DNA of 32,512 bases from NCBI GenBank assembly GCA_029253285.1, contig JAQWZU010000108.1, positions 1 through 32,512 of the forward strand, given 5' to 3'. Both the position numbers and the translations under genes were made by a program. This stretch comes from Akkermansiaceae bacterium (lineage in GTDB: Bacteria > Verrucomicrobiota > Verrucomicrobiia > Verrucomicrobiales > Akkermansiaceae). The notes beneath the pieces are model-generated. The model was not told the DNA's origin. It ran no database searches and was given only the letters and a program-made list of their open reading frames with translations. Below are positions 8,363 through 16,735 of the stretch, one piece after another (the first letter of the stretch is position 1; every line of letters begins with the position of its first letter).

Positions 8363-8731
8363 GTGAAAAGCCCTCAACGCGTCGTCATCATTGGCGGAGG
8401 ATTTGCCGGGCTCAACTGCGCCAAATCCCTCGCCAACGACGATCGCTATGCCGACTGCTCCCATGATCTCCGTCCCGCTTTCACCCACAGGGACAGGGGC
8501 ATGATGGCCATCATCGGGAAAAACGCCGCTGCCGCCGAATCAAAGCGCCTCGACCTCAAAGGCTACCCGGGCTGGATTGCCCGGCTCGTCATCCACCTCG
8601 CCTTCCTCGTTGGATTTCGTAACAAACTCGCCGTCCTCCTCTCCTCGACCCTCGCCTATCTCGTCGATAAACCCGGCACCCGCGTCTTCACGTTCAAAAA
8701 TGAGAAGGCCTCAACAAAAGACACAAAATGA
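8363..8731 (+). pseudogene. Collapsed type II NADH dehydrogenase (NDH-2) remnant, internal deletion
   Basis: The 122-codon frame opens with the FAD-binding Rossmann motif of NDH-2 (RVVIIGGGFAGLNCAKSLA) and then jumps, around residues 30-38, straight to the C-terminal end of the family: HRDRGMMAIIGKNAAAAE followed by the membrane-anchoring segment GWIARLVIHLAFLVGFRNKLAVLL. In intact NDH-2 these blocks are separated by roughly 280-300 residues holding the rest of the FAD site and the NADH site. The deletion left the frame open. The product could not be a working oxidoreductase; it could be expressed as a small membrane protein, but decay is the simpler reading. GTG start. Confidence 0.8.
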
Positions 8732-8810
8732 ACAAGTTCACGATATTCCTCGCCACTATTTCCTCAATTTGTGAGAGTGTAAGAGTAGTAACATAATAAA
8801 GTAAGATTAC

Positions 8811-8819
8811 TGCTATAAT
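8811..8819 (+). promoter_or_regulatory. Extended -10 promoter element, possible leaderless start
   Basis: TGCTATAAT is a perfect extended -10 (TGN-TATAAT) in a very AT-rich stretch. The expected transcript start, about seven bases on, coincides with the ATG at 8827 of the LamG gene, and no Shine-Dalgarno sequence lies between, so the mRNA may be leaderless. There is no convincing -35 box. Confidence 0.45.
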
Positions 8820-8826
8820 AAAAATT

Positions 8827-11319
8827 ATGAAAACACACATACACCGGCTCCTCATCGCTATCGGCATCGCTCTGATGCCTGGCATGACACGAGCCCAGCA
8901 ATTGACCGATGGCCTTCTTAACTACTGGGACTTTGAAGATAACGCCGAAGACACTGCATCCGATTATCCCGGATCCACTGGAACGACCGACAATGACGGT
9001 CAAATTAACGGAATCGTCACTTTTTCCCCAGGACAATCCGCCGGATTCGGGCAAGCCGGCAACTTCCCTGGAGGAGCCGGGAACAATATTACCGTCGCCG
9101 ACCCGGATGGCGGAACCAATGACATCGATCGCTCGGGAGCCAGCGTGACAATCTCCGCTTGGTTCCTCCTAAACAACCGGGACACAGGCTGGCAGGCCCT
9201 TATTGCCCACGGTGAAGGCAATGACTATCGCATTGCCCTTCAAGGGACAAACAACCCAATGCCAATAACCTACAACGGGGCCGGAAATGGCACCGACATC
9301 GCTTCAACATCCACTCTCGGAGCAGGCCCGGCAGGGGACGCCACTTGGCATCACCTTGTCGCTGTTACCGATGGAACTACGACCCGTCTCTACCTGGACG
9401 GAATACTCGAAGTATCGGGAGGAGGAGGCACTATCAACGAGAACGGACAAAACCTTCTCTGTATCGGCTGCAACCCAACTAATGGTCGCGAGTGGAATGG
9501 CATGATCGACGATGTGGCCATGTGGGACCGCCCTCTGTCTCAAGAAGAAGTTTCTCAAATCTATGACACTGGCCTTGCTGGCAACGATCTGTCCACACTC
9601 CTAGTCGGCGGAGATGATGATAGCGACGGCCTGCCCAACGGATGGGAAATCTCCTATGGCCTCGATCCCAACGACGACGGCACCGTTGATATCAACAATG
9701 GCCCGGCCGGAGACCCCGACATGGATAATCTTTCAAATATAGATGAATTCAACAACGGAACGGATCCCACCAAAGAAGATACCGACGGTGACACCCTCAA
9801 CGACGATATCGAAACCGACACAGGAACCTGGATCAGCGCAGCTGATACCGGAACCGACCCTCTCAAGGTCGACTCGGATAACGACGGACTAAATGACAAC
9901 GTCGAAGATAATGGCGGCGTCTTCGTCAGCGACACCATGACAGGAAGCGACCCTAATACCGATCAGAGTGATACCGACACAATGCCTGACGGATACGAGG
10001 TCGTTAATTCCCTCGATCCCAATGTCGATGATTCAACGGGCGATCCGGACATGGACACTCTGAGTAATAGTGATGAATTCGGACTGGGAACAGACCCACA
10101 GGACGATGACTCCGATGATGATTTTCTGAGAGACGACTACGAAACGAATGACGCCGTCTATGACAGCCCGACTGACACTGGAACTGATCCGCTCAATTCC
10201 GATACTGATGGAGACGGTCTCCTTGACGGACATGAAACCAACAACGGAGAGGATTCCTTCGTCAGCCCTACTGATACCGGAACAAACCCCCATATTGTCG
10301 ATACCGATGGTGACGGCACGCATGATGCCGCCGAAGTCGTCGGCCCCCGCGACCCGACTGTTGCGGACGGGGTAGAATCCGGCTTAGGCAAAAAACTCCT
10401 CGCCTACTGGAACTTCGACAACAACCTCGACGACATCGCCCACTCCCTTCCCGGAGAAAGCATGGTCGCAGACAGCGGAGCATTTACCGGACCGGAGACT
10501 GACGTCCTCTACGCGGCTGAAGGACTCTTTGGCCCCAGCGCCCTAGAGCAAAATGGTGGTGCCGGATGGGTCACCGTTCCTTCAAGTCTCGACACCTTGC
10601 GAGGTTTGGACAACGCCATTTCCGTTTCCACCTGGGTCAAGGTCAACTCACTTGACGTTAATTGGCAAACCATCATCTCACACGGTGAAGGGGCGCAATG
10701 GCGAATAGCCCGTCGAGGCGGGGAACCCACCCCTTCATGGGCTGGTGGTGCCACTGACCTGCCCGGAGCCAGCGTTGGACCTGCGATTGATGATTTGGGA
10801 TGGCACCATGTCGTTGGCGTCTCTGACCCCGTTTTAGGAGTGACGGCTATTTACATCGACGGAGTTGAAATCGCAACCGGAGGTGCACCAAACCTCAGCG
10901 ACACCTCGAATGGGGGACTCACCACTGATCTTTTCATCGGAGCCAACCCAAATGCCCCGAATCGCGAATGGAGCGGACAAATCGATGATCTCGCAATCTG
11001 GGGTCGTGGACTTACCCAGGAAGAAGTCACTGAGATCTTTGAAGCCGGAATCAGCCTCGGAGACCTCCTTGGTGGAGGCGTCGGACTACAGATTACCGAC
11101 ATTAGCTTCGATCCTTCCGGTGGAGCCAATGGACAGTTCTCCATCACCTTCACCTCCAGACAGAATGCCAGCTATGCGCTCTATATGTCTACCGATCTCA
11201 TTGATTTCGGAGCGGATGTCGACGACGACATTACCGGTGAAGATGGAAGCACCACAGTTATCTTCGCTCACCCGGATCCAGGCAACAGCCGGTTATTCTT
11301 CCGCGTTGAGCCCAACTAA
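8827..11319 (+). CDS. Secreted protein with two LamG domains flanking TSP3-like calcium-binding repeats
   Basis: 830 residues. A signal peptide (residues 1-23, ending MTRAQQ) is followed by a LamG/concanavalin A-like domain (about 28-255), a run of Asp-rich repeats of DTDGDG/DSDNDG type (about 258-510) like thrombospondin type 3 repeats, a second LamG domain (about 518-745) and a C-terminal beta-rich segment (about 750-830). The two LamG domains are clear duplicates: each has W-x-x-LIAHGEG or W-x-x-IISHGEG, WHH-V, a YLDG/YIDG strand, REW-G-IDD-A-W and a closing L-QEEV. Probably exported and binding carbohydrate or surfaces through calcium-stabilised modules; the ligand cannot be told. It has its own promoter and terminator. 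Confidence 0.88.
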   Translation: MKTHIHRLLIAIGIALMPGMTRAQQLTDGLLNYWDFEDNAEDTASDYPGSTGTTDNDGQINGIVTFSPGQSAGFGQAGNFPGGAGNNITVADPDGGTNDIDRSGASVTISAWFLLNNRDTGWQALIAHGEGNDYRIALQGTNNPMPITYNGAGNGTDIASTSTLGAGPAGDATWHHLVAVTDGTTTRLYLDGILEVSGGGGTINENGQNLLCIGCNPTNGREWNGMIDDVAMWDRPLSQEEVSQIYDTGLAGNDLSTLLVGGDDDSDGLPNGWEISYGLDPNDDGTVDINNGPAGDPDMDNLSNIDEFNNGTDPTKEDTDGDTLNDDIETDTGTWISAADTGTDPLKVDSDNDGLNDNVEDNGGVFVSDTMTGSDPNTDQSDTDTMPDGYEVVNSLDPNVDDSTGDPDMDTLSNSDEFGLGTDPQDDDSDDDFLRDDYETNDAVYDSPTDTGTDPLNSDTDGDGLLDGHETNNGEDSFVSPTDTGTNPHIVDTDGDGTHDAAEVVGPRDPTVADGVESGLGKKLLAYWNFDNNLDDIAHSLPGESMVADSGAFTGPETDVLYAAEGLFGPSALEQNGGAGWVTVPSSLDTLRGLDNAISVSTWVKVNSLDVNWQTIISHGEGAQWRIARRGGEPTPSWAGGATDLPGASVGPAIDDLGWHHVVGVSDPVLGVTAIYIDGVEIATGGAPNLSDTSNGGLTTDLFIGANPNAPNREWSGQIDDLAIWGRGLTQEEVTEIFEAGISLGDLLGGGVGLQITDISFDPSGGANGQFSITFTSRQNASYALYMSTDLIDFGADVDDDITGEDGSTTVIFAHPDPGNSRLFFRVEPN

Positions 11320-11341
11320 GATCTTCGCCAACTAATCTTTC

Positions 11342-11370
11342 AAGCACCGGTAGCAATACCGGTGCTTTTT
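11342..11370 (+). terminator. Rho-independent terminator after the LamG gene
   Basis: A perfect 11-bp stem (AAGCACCGGTA / TACCGGTGCTT) with a GCAA tetraloop, a stable GNRA type, is followed by a T run. It lies 22 bases past the stop codon of the LamG gene. Confidence 0.9.
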
Positions 11371-11497
11371 CATATCCCGCGTTCTACCAACCGGAACACC
11401 CCGTTCCAATCGCTTGGCGCTCTCTCCGCCGAGAAGCAGCGTTGGACAAAGAAAAATCTCACACAGCTATTCCTTGCTTCACTATCGGCTTAGGACC

Positions 11498-12064
11498 CTA
11501 GCTTTTATTCCAGTTCACTTCGACCTCCAACTCGTTGCCGCCGCGATCCTCGTATTTCAAATGCCCGTGCTTCACTCCGTATTCGTAAACCTCCTTGGTC
11601 ACTTTAACATCAAAGCAGCAATACTCGGCGATGTTCATCATGTGCTCGATGTCGCCGGTCTTTTTGTATTTTTGCCACCACTTCAGCGCTTCCAATCCAT
11701 CTGCCGTCTTCTTCGCCTTGAGCGTGGCCGACGCAATAGAATCCAACTTCAAACGATGTCCCAACACCTCCTCGACATCAACCAACATGTCGCAGTTGAT
11801 CGTCTGATCGACCAAATCGTAAAGCGTGTAGGCTTGTAAAACGCCATAATCAAAACCGATATGATTGTAGCCCACCACCAGGTCGGCCTTGATCAATTGA
11901 TTCACCAGATCCTCTGCCTGATCCTCACCAAAAATATGATACTGCCCGGTTTCCGTCGAATAGGTCACCCCGACCGACATTCCCATCTTGTCCTTATTGG
12001 ACGCTCCACCCACGTCGGTAAAACTCCGCTGCGTCTCAAGGTCAAAGTATACGATTCCAGGCAC
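11498..12064 (-). CDS. Ribonuclease H-like DEDDy 3'-5' exonuclease domain protein
   Basis: 188 residues, a stand-alone exonuclease domain of the PolB-related / YprB-like type. The four acidic residues and tyrosine of the DEDDy set can be placed: D8 and E10 in VYFDLET, D72 in GYNHIGFDYGVL, and Y148 with D152 in AEYCCFDVKVTKEV. The expected reaction is metal-dependent 3'-5' hydrolysis of nucleic acid, but the substrate is unknown. The start is GTG and the Shine-Dalgarno is weak. It stands 54 bases downstream of the RDD protein gene, in the same direction, and could be the last gene of that transcript. Confidence 0.82.
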   Translation of the reverse strand: MPGIVYFDLETQRSFTDVGGASNKDKMGMSVGVTYSTETGQYHIFGEDQAEDLVNQLIKADLVVGYNHIGFDYGVLQAYTLYDLVDQTINCDMLVDVEEVLGHRLKLDSIASATLKAKKTADGLEALKWWQKYKKTGDIEHMMNIAEYCCFDVKVTKEVYEYGVKHGHLKYEDRGGNELEVEVNWNKS

Positions 12065-12118
12065 GAATGAGTCTTACGAAATGCCCCGCCCCACCGCAAG
12101 AGCGCGACCCCGGTAAAA

Positions 12119-12889
12119 TTAGCGAGACTCCATCTGCCGCATGATTTCCTCATGCATCGGCTTGGTCTCCGGCCAAAGCAGAATGGAAATTGCGACAAAT
12201 ATCGCTCCAAAGAGAAGAAAGAACGCCAAGATCTTCTTTGGCGACGGTTTTTCCCCGTCCACTAGGTGACCCAGCGGAAAATCCCACAAGGGCGCACCCT
12301 TTTTACGCCCCATCCAAAGTGCAACAAGATGGCCAATAGGCAAAAGAATGGGATGCCCCATCCCCATTCCCAGGACCCACACTCTCAAAGACCGGATCAC
12401 GGAGGCTCCCGTCGAGAGCAATCCCCCGTCCGGTCGGGTCACTCGAAGTGACATCAGCCACTTCCCTGGCGTGTGCCCGAAGGCCCCGATCAGCGCACCC
12501 TCCATAATTACCAGAGGAAGCATCATCAGAAAAACCCTCCCCATCGATGGCTCTGCTTCCGGATCAGGAAGGATCGACAATCCTCCCGCCCGAAAAATAG
12601 CAAAAAGAATGAGATGATAGAGCATGTAGTCAAACCACCTCGCTCCAAAGCGCCTCCAGTAGAAGAATGGCGGCTTCTCTTTCAACTCCTCTGGAATCGG
12701 CGGCGGCTCGAGCTTCTGCTCAAACTCACTCTTTAACACCGCGACCTCCCCTGCGGAAATCCAGCCATCCGCCCCCTCGTGCCAAATCTTCCGATCCGAC
12801 GAAACCTCGCCCTTACGGATCAATTCACGGATTTCATAGTCCTCCAAGGGACCGCTCTTTTCGCCATTGTCAATTAACCAAAACTGCAT
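12119..12889 (-). CDS. GYF_2 domain plus RDD family membrane protein
   Basis: 256 residues. The N-terminal 50 or so residues (FWLIDNGEKSGPLEDYEI, then IWHEGADGWISAGEV) have the GYF_2 pattern, a small cytoplasmic module that binds proline-rich peptides. From about residue 75 an RDD domain follows (RRFGARWFDYMLYHLILF, then GHTPGKWLMSLRV) with four or so membrane helices. RDD proteins are poorly understood; some are linked to ion exchange and others to envelope maintenance. It begins 9 bases after the stop of the LolC/E-like permease gene, so the two are probably one transcript. Confidence 0.85.
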   Translation of the reverse strand: MQFWLIDNGEKSGPLEDYEIRELIRKGEVSSDRKIWHEGADGWISAGEVAVLKSEFEQKLEPPPIPEELKEKPPFFYWRRFGARWFDYMLYHLILFAIFRAGGLSILPDPEAEPSMGRVFLMMLPLVIMEGALIGAFGHTPGKWLMSLRVTRPDGGLLSTGASVIRSLRVWVLGMGMGHPILLPIGHLVALWMGRKKGAPLWDFPLGHLVDGEKPSPKKILAFFLLFGAIFVAISILLWPETKPMHEEIMRQMESR

Positions 12890-12898
12890 CGATCAATT

Positions 12899-14509
12899 CT
12901 ACAAGTTACGAAGTGATTTAGCCGGATCGCGGAAAGCTGCCATCAAGGCCGGAATCAAGGCCGCCACTAAACAGAGCACCACCGCCACGAGACAAATCAG
13001 CACAAGTTGCTCAGGAACAATCTCAGCCGGTAATTCGCTCATGCCATGAAAGCCCGAGGGAAAGGGATCCACTCCGAATTTTCGCAGGAAGGACACAATA
13101 TATTCACGATAATGAATCGCCGTCAGCCCCATGCCCAGCCCCAGCAAGGCGCCGCCAATGCCCACAATCAGGCCCTGATATAGGAATACCCGCACGATTT
13201 GCGAAGAAGAAGCCCCCAGAGCCTTCATCACTCCGATCTCCTGACGCTTTTGCACCGTCACGGTATACATCACCGCCATAATACTAAAAGCCGAGAGCAC
13301 CGTGATGAACGACAGCGCGAAACTCATCATGATCTTCTCCGTCCTCACCAGCTGGAATTGCTGGGCGTGCGTTTCCATCCAACTCCGAACAATCCACTCC
13401 GGTCCCAGCTTGTTTTTGAGATCAGCCGCAACATCCCCCGCAGTGTATGGATCATCACACAATACTCCGATCGATTCTGAAACACCCTCCAGCCCCTTTA
13501 ATTCCATCCCGATCACCAGAGGAATAAACAACTCCGGTCCCACCGCCCTCTTGGTATCGCCATAGACGCCATAAACCGTCAGCTCCTTCGGCAAAACAAA
13601 TTTCTCCACACTGCGAAAAGCTTCCACGTCCGCTTTCTCGGTGTCCAATTCCCGCAAGGCCGCCAAGCGGGCCAACAAATCATCCTTTGTCCCGACGGGA
13701 TAGGTCTCCGTGCCATCGTCGCGACGCGTCGCCGTATCAAAAACATCGAGAATCTCACCAATCATTCGCGTCTCCACCTGACGCATCGGTTGGCCACCTC
13801 CCTCCTCAATTGGATACAATACCTGCAGAACGCGATAGGCTTCCGTCACCGCATCTGATTTCGCAACTTCCCGATCATCCTTCGTTTCAAAAAGCGCTTT
13901 CACCCTTCCCTCGAAATCAGTGAAGATCTCAGGATAAAGATCCCAAGCCTTTTTCTTGGGCACATCGTAAACCTTCATCACCGCGTCCAAATTACTCGCC
14001 GCCAGCACTCTTACCGTGTCACCAACCTGCAACCCCAGGCCTTCTGCCAATTGACGCGAAATAACGCAGCGATCATCCAAACCCATGTCAGCCTGACTGC
14101 TGGGATACCCTTCCCGGTCCAACAGGCCATCGATCTCTTTCACCTTCCCCTCGTTCTCCGTATTGAAGGCCCGAAATCCCACCGGCCGACGCCACATCGG
14201 CGTATCCAGCAAAACATAGCCCTCCACGACTGCGTAGGCGCTTTTCACACCCGTTTCCGTTGCCAGCCCCTCCTCCATTTCCTGCCAGTTTTCGATTCCC
14301 CCCATCGCAGAACTCACCGTGACATGCGGAGAATACCCCAAAAGGATCTCCTTCAGGTTCCGCTCAAACCCCGCGTGTACTGAGAGAACGACAATCAACA
14401 CCATCACGCCAAAAGCAACCCCGAGCAGCGAGATTAAGGTGATGATCGATACAAAAGTGCGCAGAGGATTGAGATACCTCAGCGCGAGAGTCCAACTAAA
14501 CGATTTCAA
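12899..14509 (-). CDS. LolC/LolE-like ABC transporter permease (FtsX/MacB family)
   Basis: 536 residues. An N-terminal membrane helix (about residues 18-45, LRTFVSIITLISLLGVAFGVMVLIVVLSV) precedes a large periplasmic part, and three helices close the protein with the FtsX signature QKRQEIGVMKALGAS around residues 415-430. This is the layout of lipoprotein-releasing permeases. The periplasmic part spans about 345 residues and the whole protein exceeds the usual 400-415 of LolC/LolE by over 100, so it carries an insertion (near 150-300, including RRDDGTETYPVGTKDD). The ATPase partner (lolD) is not in the window. Lipoprotein export is the likeliest role; another MacB-type function is possible. 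Confidence 0.85.
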   Translation of the reverse strand: MKSFSWTLALRYLNPLRTFVSIITLISLLGVAFGVMVLIVVLSVHAGFERNLKEILLGYSPHVTVSSAMGGIENWQEMEEGLATETGVKSAYAVVEGYVLLDTPMWRRPVGFRAFNTENEGKVKEIDGLLDREGYPSSQADMGLDDRCVISRQLAEGLGLQVGDTVRVLAASNLDAVMKVYDVPKKKAWDLYPEIFTDFEGRVKALFETKDDREVAKSDAVTEAYRVLQVLYPIEEGGGQPMRQVETRMIGEILDVFDTATRRDDGTETYPVGTKDDLLARLAALRELDTEKADVEAFRSVEKFVLPKELTVYGVYGDTKRAVGPELFIPLVIGMELKGLEGVSESIGVLCDDPYTAGDVAADLKNKLGPEWIVRSWMETHAQQFQLVRTEKIMMSFALSFITVLSAFSIMAVMYTVTVQKRQEIGVMKALGASSSQIVRVFLYQGLIVGIGGALLGLGMGLTAIHYREYIVSFLRKFGVDPFPSGFHGMSELPAEIVPEQLVLICLVAVVLCLVAALIPALMAAFRDPAKSLRNL

Positions 14510-14591
14510 GACGGGCGAGTTCTACCTCTCCAAGGCGTCTCCCTCAACCAAGCTTTTCACGTATTTCTCTCATTTCGCGGTTTTCAAATCT

Positions 14592-14613
14592 GTGGAAGAC
14601 TCCAAACTTCCAC
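14592..14613 (+). promoter_or_regulatory. Hairpin immediately before the VOC gene start
   Basis: GTGGAAG and CTTCCAC form a perfect 7-bp stem with an 8-base loop, ending one base before the ATG at 14615. It covers the place where a ribosome binding site should be, so it could influence translation. It may equally be chance. Confidence 0.3.
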
Positions 14614-14614
14614 C

Positions 14615-14989
14615 ATGATTAAGTTTCTCCACACCCGCATCCGCGTTTCCGACCCCGCCGCCTCCATCGCCTTCTACCAAAAAGTCGGCTTCGAACTCGG
14701 CGAGCAGAAGAAATCCCCCCAAGGCAACGAACTCGCCTTCATGAACCTCCCCGGCAACGAGCACTTCCTCGAACTGACCTACTCGCCGGACTACAAAGTC
14801 GAATTTCCCGAGGACCTCATGCACACCTGCGTCGGCGTCCCAGACATCATCGCCTACTGCGATCAGCTCGAAAATGACGGCATCGAAATCTGGCCCGGCG
14901 GCTGGCGCGAAAAATTCTCTTCCGGCGAGCGTAAGATGGCCTTCATCACGGATCCCGACGGCTACGAAGTCGAGATCCTCGAAAAGTAG
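14615..14989 (+). CDS. VOC family protein, glyoxalase I-like
   Basis: 124 residues, one VOC module of two beta-alpha-beta-beta-beta repeats. The four metal ligands of GloA-type glyoxalase I can be placed at near-canonical spacing: H6 (FLHTRIRV), E53 (HFLELTYSP), H70 (LMHTCVGV) and E120 (YEVEILEK), and the motif ITDPDGYEVEI is typical. It may therefore isomerise a thiol-methylglyoxal adduct, although VOC proteins vary widely and the exact reaction is not certain. It is the first gene of a rightward group, 9 bases before coaX, and divergent from the LolC/E-like permease gene. Confidence 0.85.
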   Translation: MIKFLHTRIRVSDPAASIAFYQKVGFELGEQKKSPQGNELAFMNLPGNEHFLELTYSPDYKVEFPEDLMHTCVGVPDIIAYCDQLENDGIEIWPGGWREKFSSGERKMAFITDPDGYEVEILEK

Positions 14990-14998
14990 TCCTTTTCC

Positions 14999-15733
14999 AT
15001 GCAGCTCCTGATCGACAACTCCAACACCCGCACCAAGTTTGCCTTGGCCGATGGTGACACTCTCGCGGAGTGGCGAACCATCATTCCCACCGCGGAACTC
15101 AGCCCGGAATCGATCAGCAAGGCCTTGGACGGCATCGCCTTCACCCATGCCACGATCTGCTCCGTGGTTCCCGATGCCTCCGAACTCCTCGCCGCCTCAC
15201 TTGGCGAAATCCCCCTACATCTCATTTCCCACCAATCGGATCTCCCCATCGCCATCAACTATCCCAACCCTGCCCAGATTGGGGCCGACCGCCTCGCCAA
15301 CTCCGTCGCGGCCGCCGACCAACACGGTTCACCCGCCATCGTGATCGACTTTGGGACTGCGGTCACTTTCGACGTGATCGACGAATCCGGAGCCTACTGC
15401 GGCGGCGCCATCGCCCCGGGAACCGCTTCCCTGAGGGATTACCTTCATCGCCGCACCGCTCTTCTTCCCTCGATCCAACTCGAAGAGCCCACTTCCGCTA
15501 TCGGCAAAAGCACCGAGGATGCCATGCAAATTGGCGCCGTCATCGGCTATCGAGGCCTCATTCGTGAAATCCTCGAGGAAATGCGTCAGGAACTAGGCGG
15601 AGAACCCCACATTATCGCCACCGGAGGTGACTCTCCATTGATCAGCAGCGGCTTAAAAGAGATAAGAATCCTGTCCCCTGACCTCACACTCCATGGAATT
15701 CGCCTGATTGGGCAAAGAAATCACGATTTTTAA
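14999..15733 (+). CDS. coaX: Type III pantothenate kinase
   Basis: 244 residues, slightly short of the usual 255. It phosphorylates pantothenate in the first step of coenzyme A synthesis. ASKHA-fold motifs are present: phosphate loop LLIDNSNTRTKFAL (a variant of the common DxGNT), GADRLANSVAA with the substrate-contacting Asp-Arg pair, IDFGTAVTFDVID, and GGAIAPG. The C-terminal IATGGDSPLI is also typical. It sits between a VOC gene (9-base gap) and a ROK kinase gene (45-base gap), all in one direction and probably co-transcribed. Confidence 0.93.
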   Translation: MQLLIDNSNTRTKFALADGDTLAEWRTIIPTAELSPESISKALDGIAFTHATICSVVPDASELLAASLGEIPLHLISHQSDLPIAINYPNPAQIGADRLANSVAAADQHGSPAIVIDFGTAVTFDVIDESGAYCGGAIAPGTASLRDYLHRRTALLPSIQLEEPTSAIGKSTEDAMQIGAVIGYRGLIREILEEMRQELGGEPHIIATGGDSPLISSGLKEIRILSPDLTLHGIRLIGQRNHDF

Positions 15734-15778
15734 AAACAAGCGTTTCCCCTTTCGTTCCGATCCTCTAATTTTTCCGAG

Positions 15779-16735
15779 ATGAGTGACGTCCCTCTTGGAA
15801 TTGGAATCGATTTTGGCGGAACTTCGGTGAAAACCGGAGTCCTTTACCGTGGCAATGTCATTGAGGAAGCTCCCAGGATCGACACCCAGAAATTCGAAGA
15901 GGCCGCACCCTTGATCGAGGAGATTGCCAAGGTCGTCAGAGAACTCCGTACCCGTCACCCCAAAATCGAAGCGGTCGGCGTCGGAATGCCCGGCTTCGTC
16001 GACTTCCCCACCGGCATGGTCCACAACCTGACCAACGTCAAAGGATGGAAGCGCATTTTTCTCAAGAAAGAACTCAGCGAGCGCATCAATCTCCCCGTCA
16101 CCGTGGAAAATGACGCCAATTGCATGGCCTACGCCGAATGGAAGCGCGGGTCCGGACGTGGCCTCAATCACCTCGTCGCCCTCACCCTCGGCACCGGAGT
16201 CGGAGGCGGATTGGTCGTTGATGGCCGCATGGTCCGCGGAGCCAACTTCGTTGCCGGCGAACTCGGCCAAACCTCCATCGACTACCAGGGACCCGACGGA
16301 ACCTACGGCAACCGCGGCGCGCTCGAAGACTATATCGGCAACCAACAAATCACCGACATGGCCAAGGCTGCTTATGAAGCAGCCGGAAATCCCCAGTCCG
16401 ACGAAGACTGCTCTCCCGCCCATCTGGCCAAAGTCGCCGAAGGCGGCGACGTAGTTGCCCTGGAGATCTGGGACCGGGTCGCCAAAAAACTCTCCACCGC
16501 CCTCATGAACTGCTGCTGGCTCCTCAACCCGGAAGCCATCATCATCGGTGGCGGCGTCGCCAAGGCCGGATCACTCCTCTTTGGACCGCTCGACGACTAT
16601 CTTCGCAACCAGCTGAGCCCCGCCTTCAAACAGAACCTCCGCATCCTCCCCGCCCGCTTCGGCAACGAGGCCGGAATCGTAGGGGCCGCGACTCTTGCGC
16701 TCGAAGAAGCCGGCTTCGACGTTGACGACCATTAA
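15779..16735 (+). CDS. ROK family sugar kinase lacking the zinc motif
   Basis: 318 residues, normal length. Likely phosphorylates glucose or a related sugar with ATP. Seen: phosphate-1 motif GIDFGGTSVKTG (D11), catalytic Asp in VENDAN (D112), phosphate-2 motif LTLGTGVGGGLV and the adenosine motif AIIIGGGVAKAG. The usual ROK zinc site (GE-x-GH followed by CxCGxxGCLE) is absent: the His position is Q164 and the three Cys positions are G174, Y176 and A181, in GPDGTYGNRGALE, while the flanking glycines and the LE remain. The protein therefore keeps the fold but not the metal. The stop overlaps the convergent DUF1802 gene by a few bases. Confidence 0.88.
   Translation: MSDVPLGIGIDFGGTSVKTGVLYRGNVIEEAPRIDTQKFEEAAPLIEEIAKVVRELRTRHPKIEAVGVGMPGFVDFPTGMVHNLTNVKGWKRIFLKKELSERINLPVTVENDANCMAYAEWKRGSGRGLNHLVALTLGTGVGGGLVVDGRMVRGANFVAGELGQTSIDYQGPDGTYGNRGALEDYIGNQQITDMAKAAYEAAGNPQSDEDCSPAHLAKVAEGGDVVALEIWDRVAKKLSTALMNCCWLLNPEAIIIGGGVAKAGSLLFGPLDDYLRNQLSPAFKQNLRILPARFGNEAGIVGAATLALEEAGFDVDDH

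Noticed and set aside
11371-11497. Short hairpins (e.g. GGAAC-ACCCC-GTTCC) in the gap after the LamG terminator, considered as an RNA gene
   Set aside because: No cloverleaf, no T-arm sequence and no promoter or T run; nothing to support a tRNA or named small RNA.
15653-16423. Minus-strand frame of about 256 codons opposite coaX and the ROK kinase
   Set aside because: Antisense shadow of two genes with intact family motifs; no signal peptide or motif of its own.
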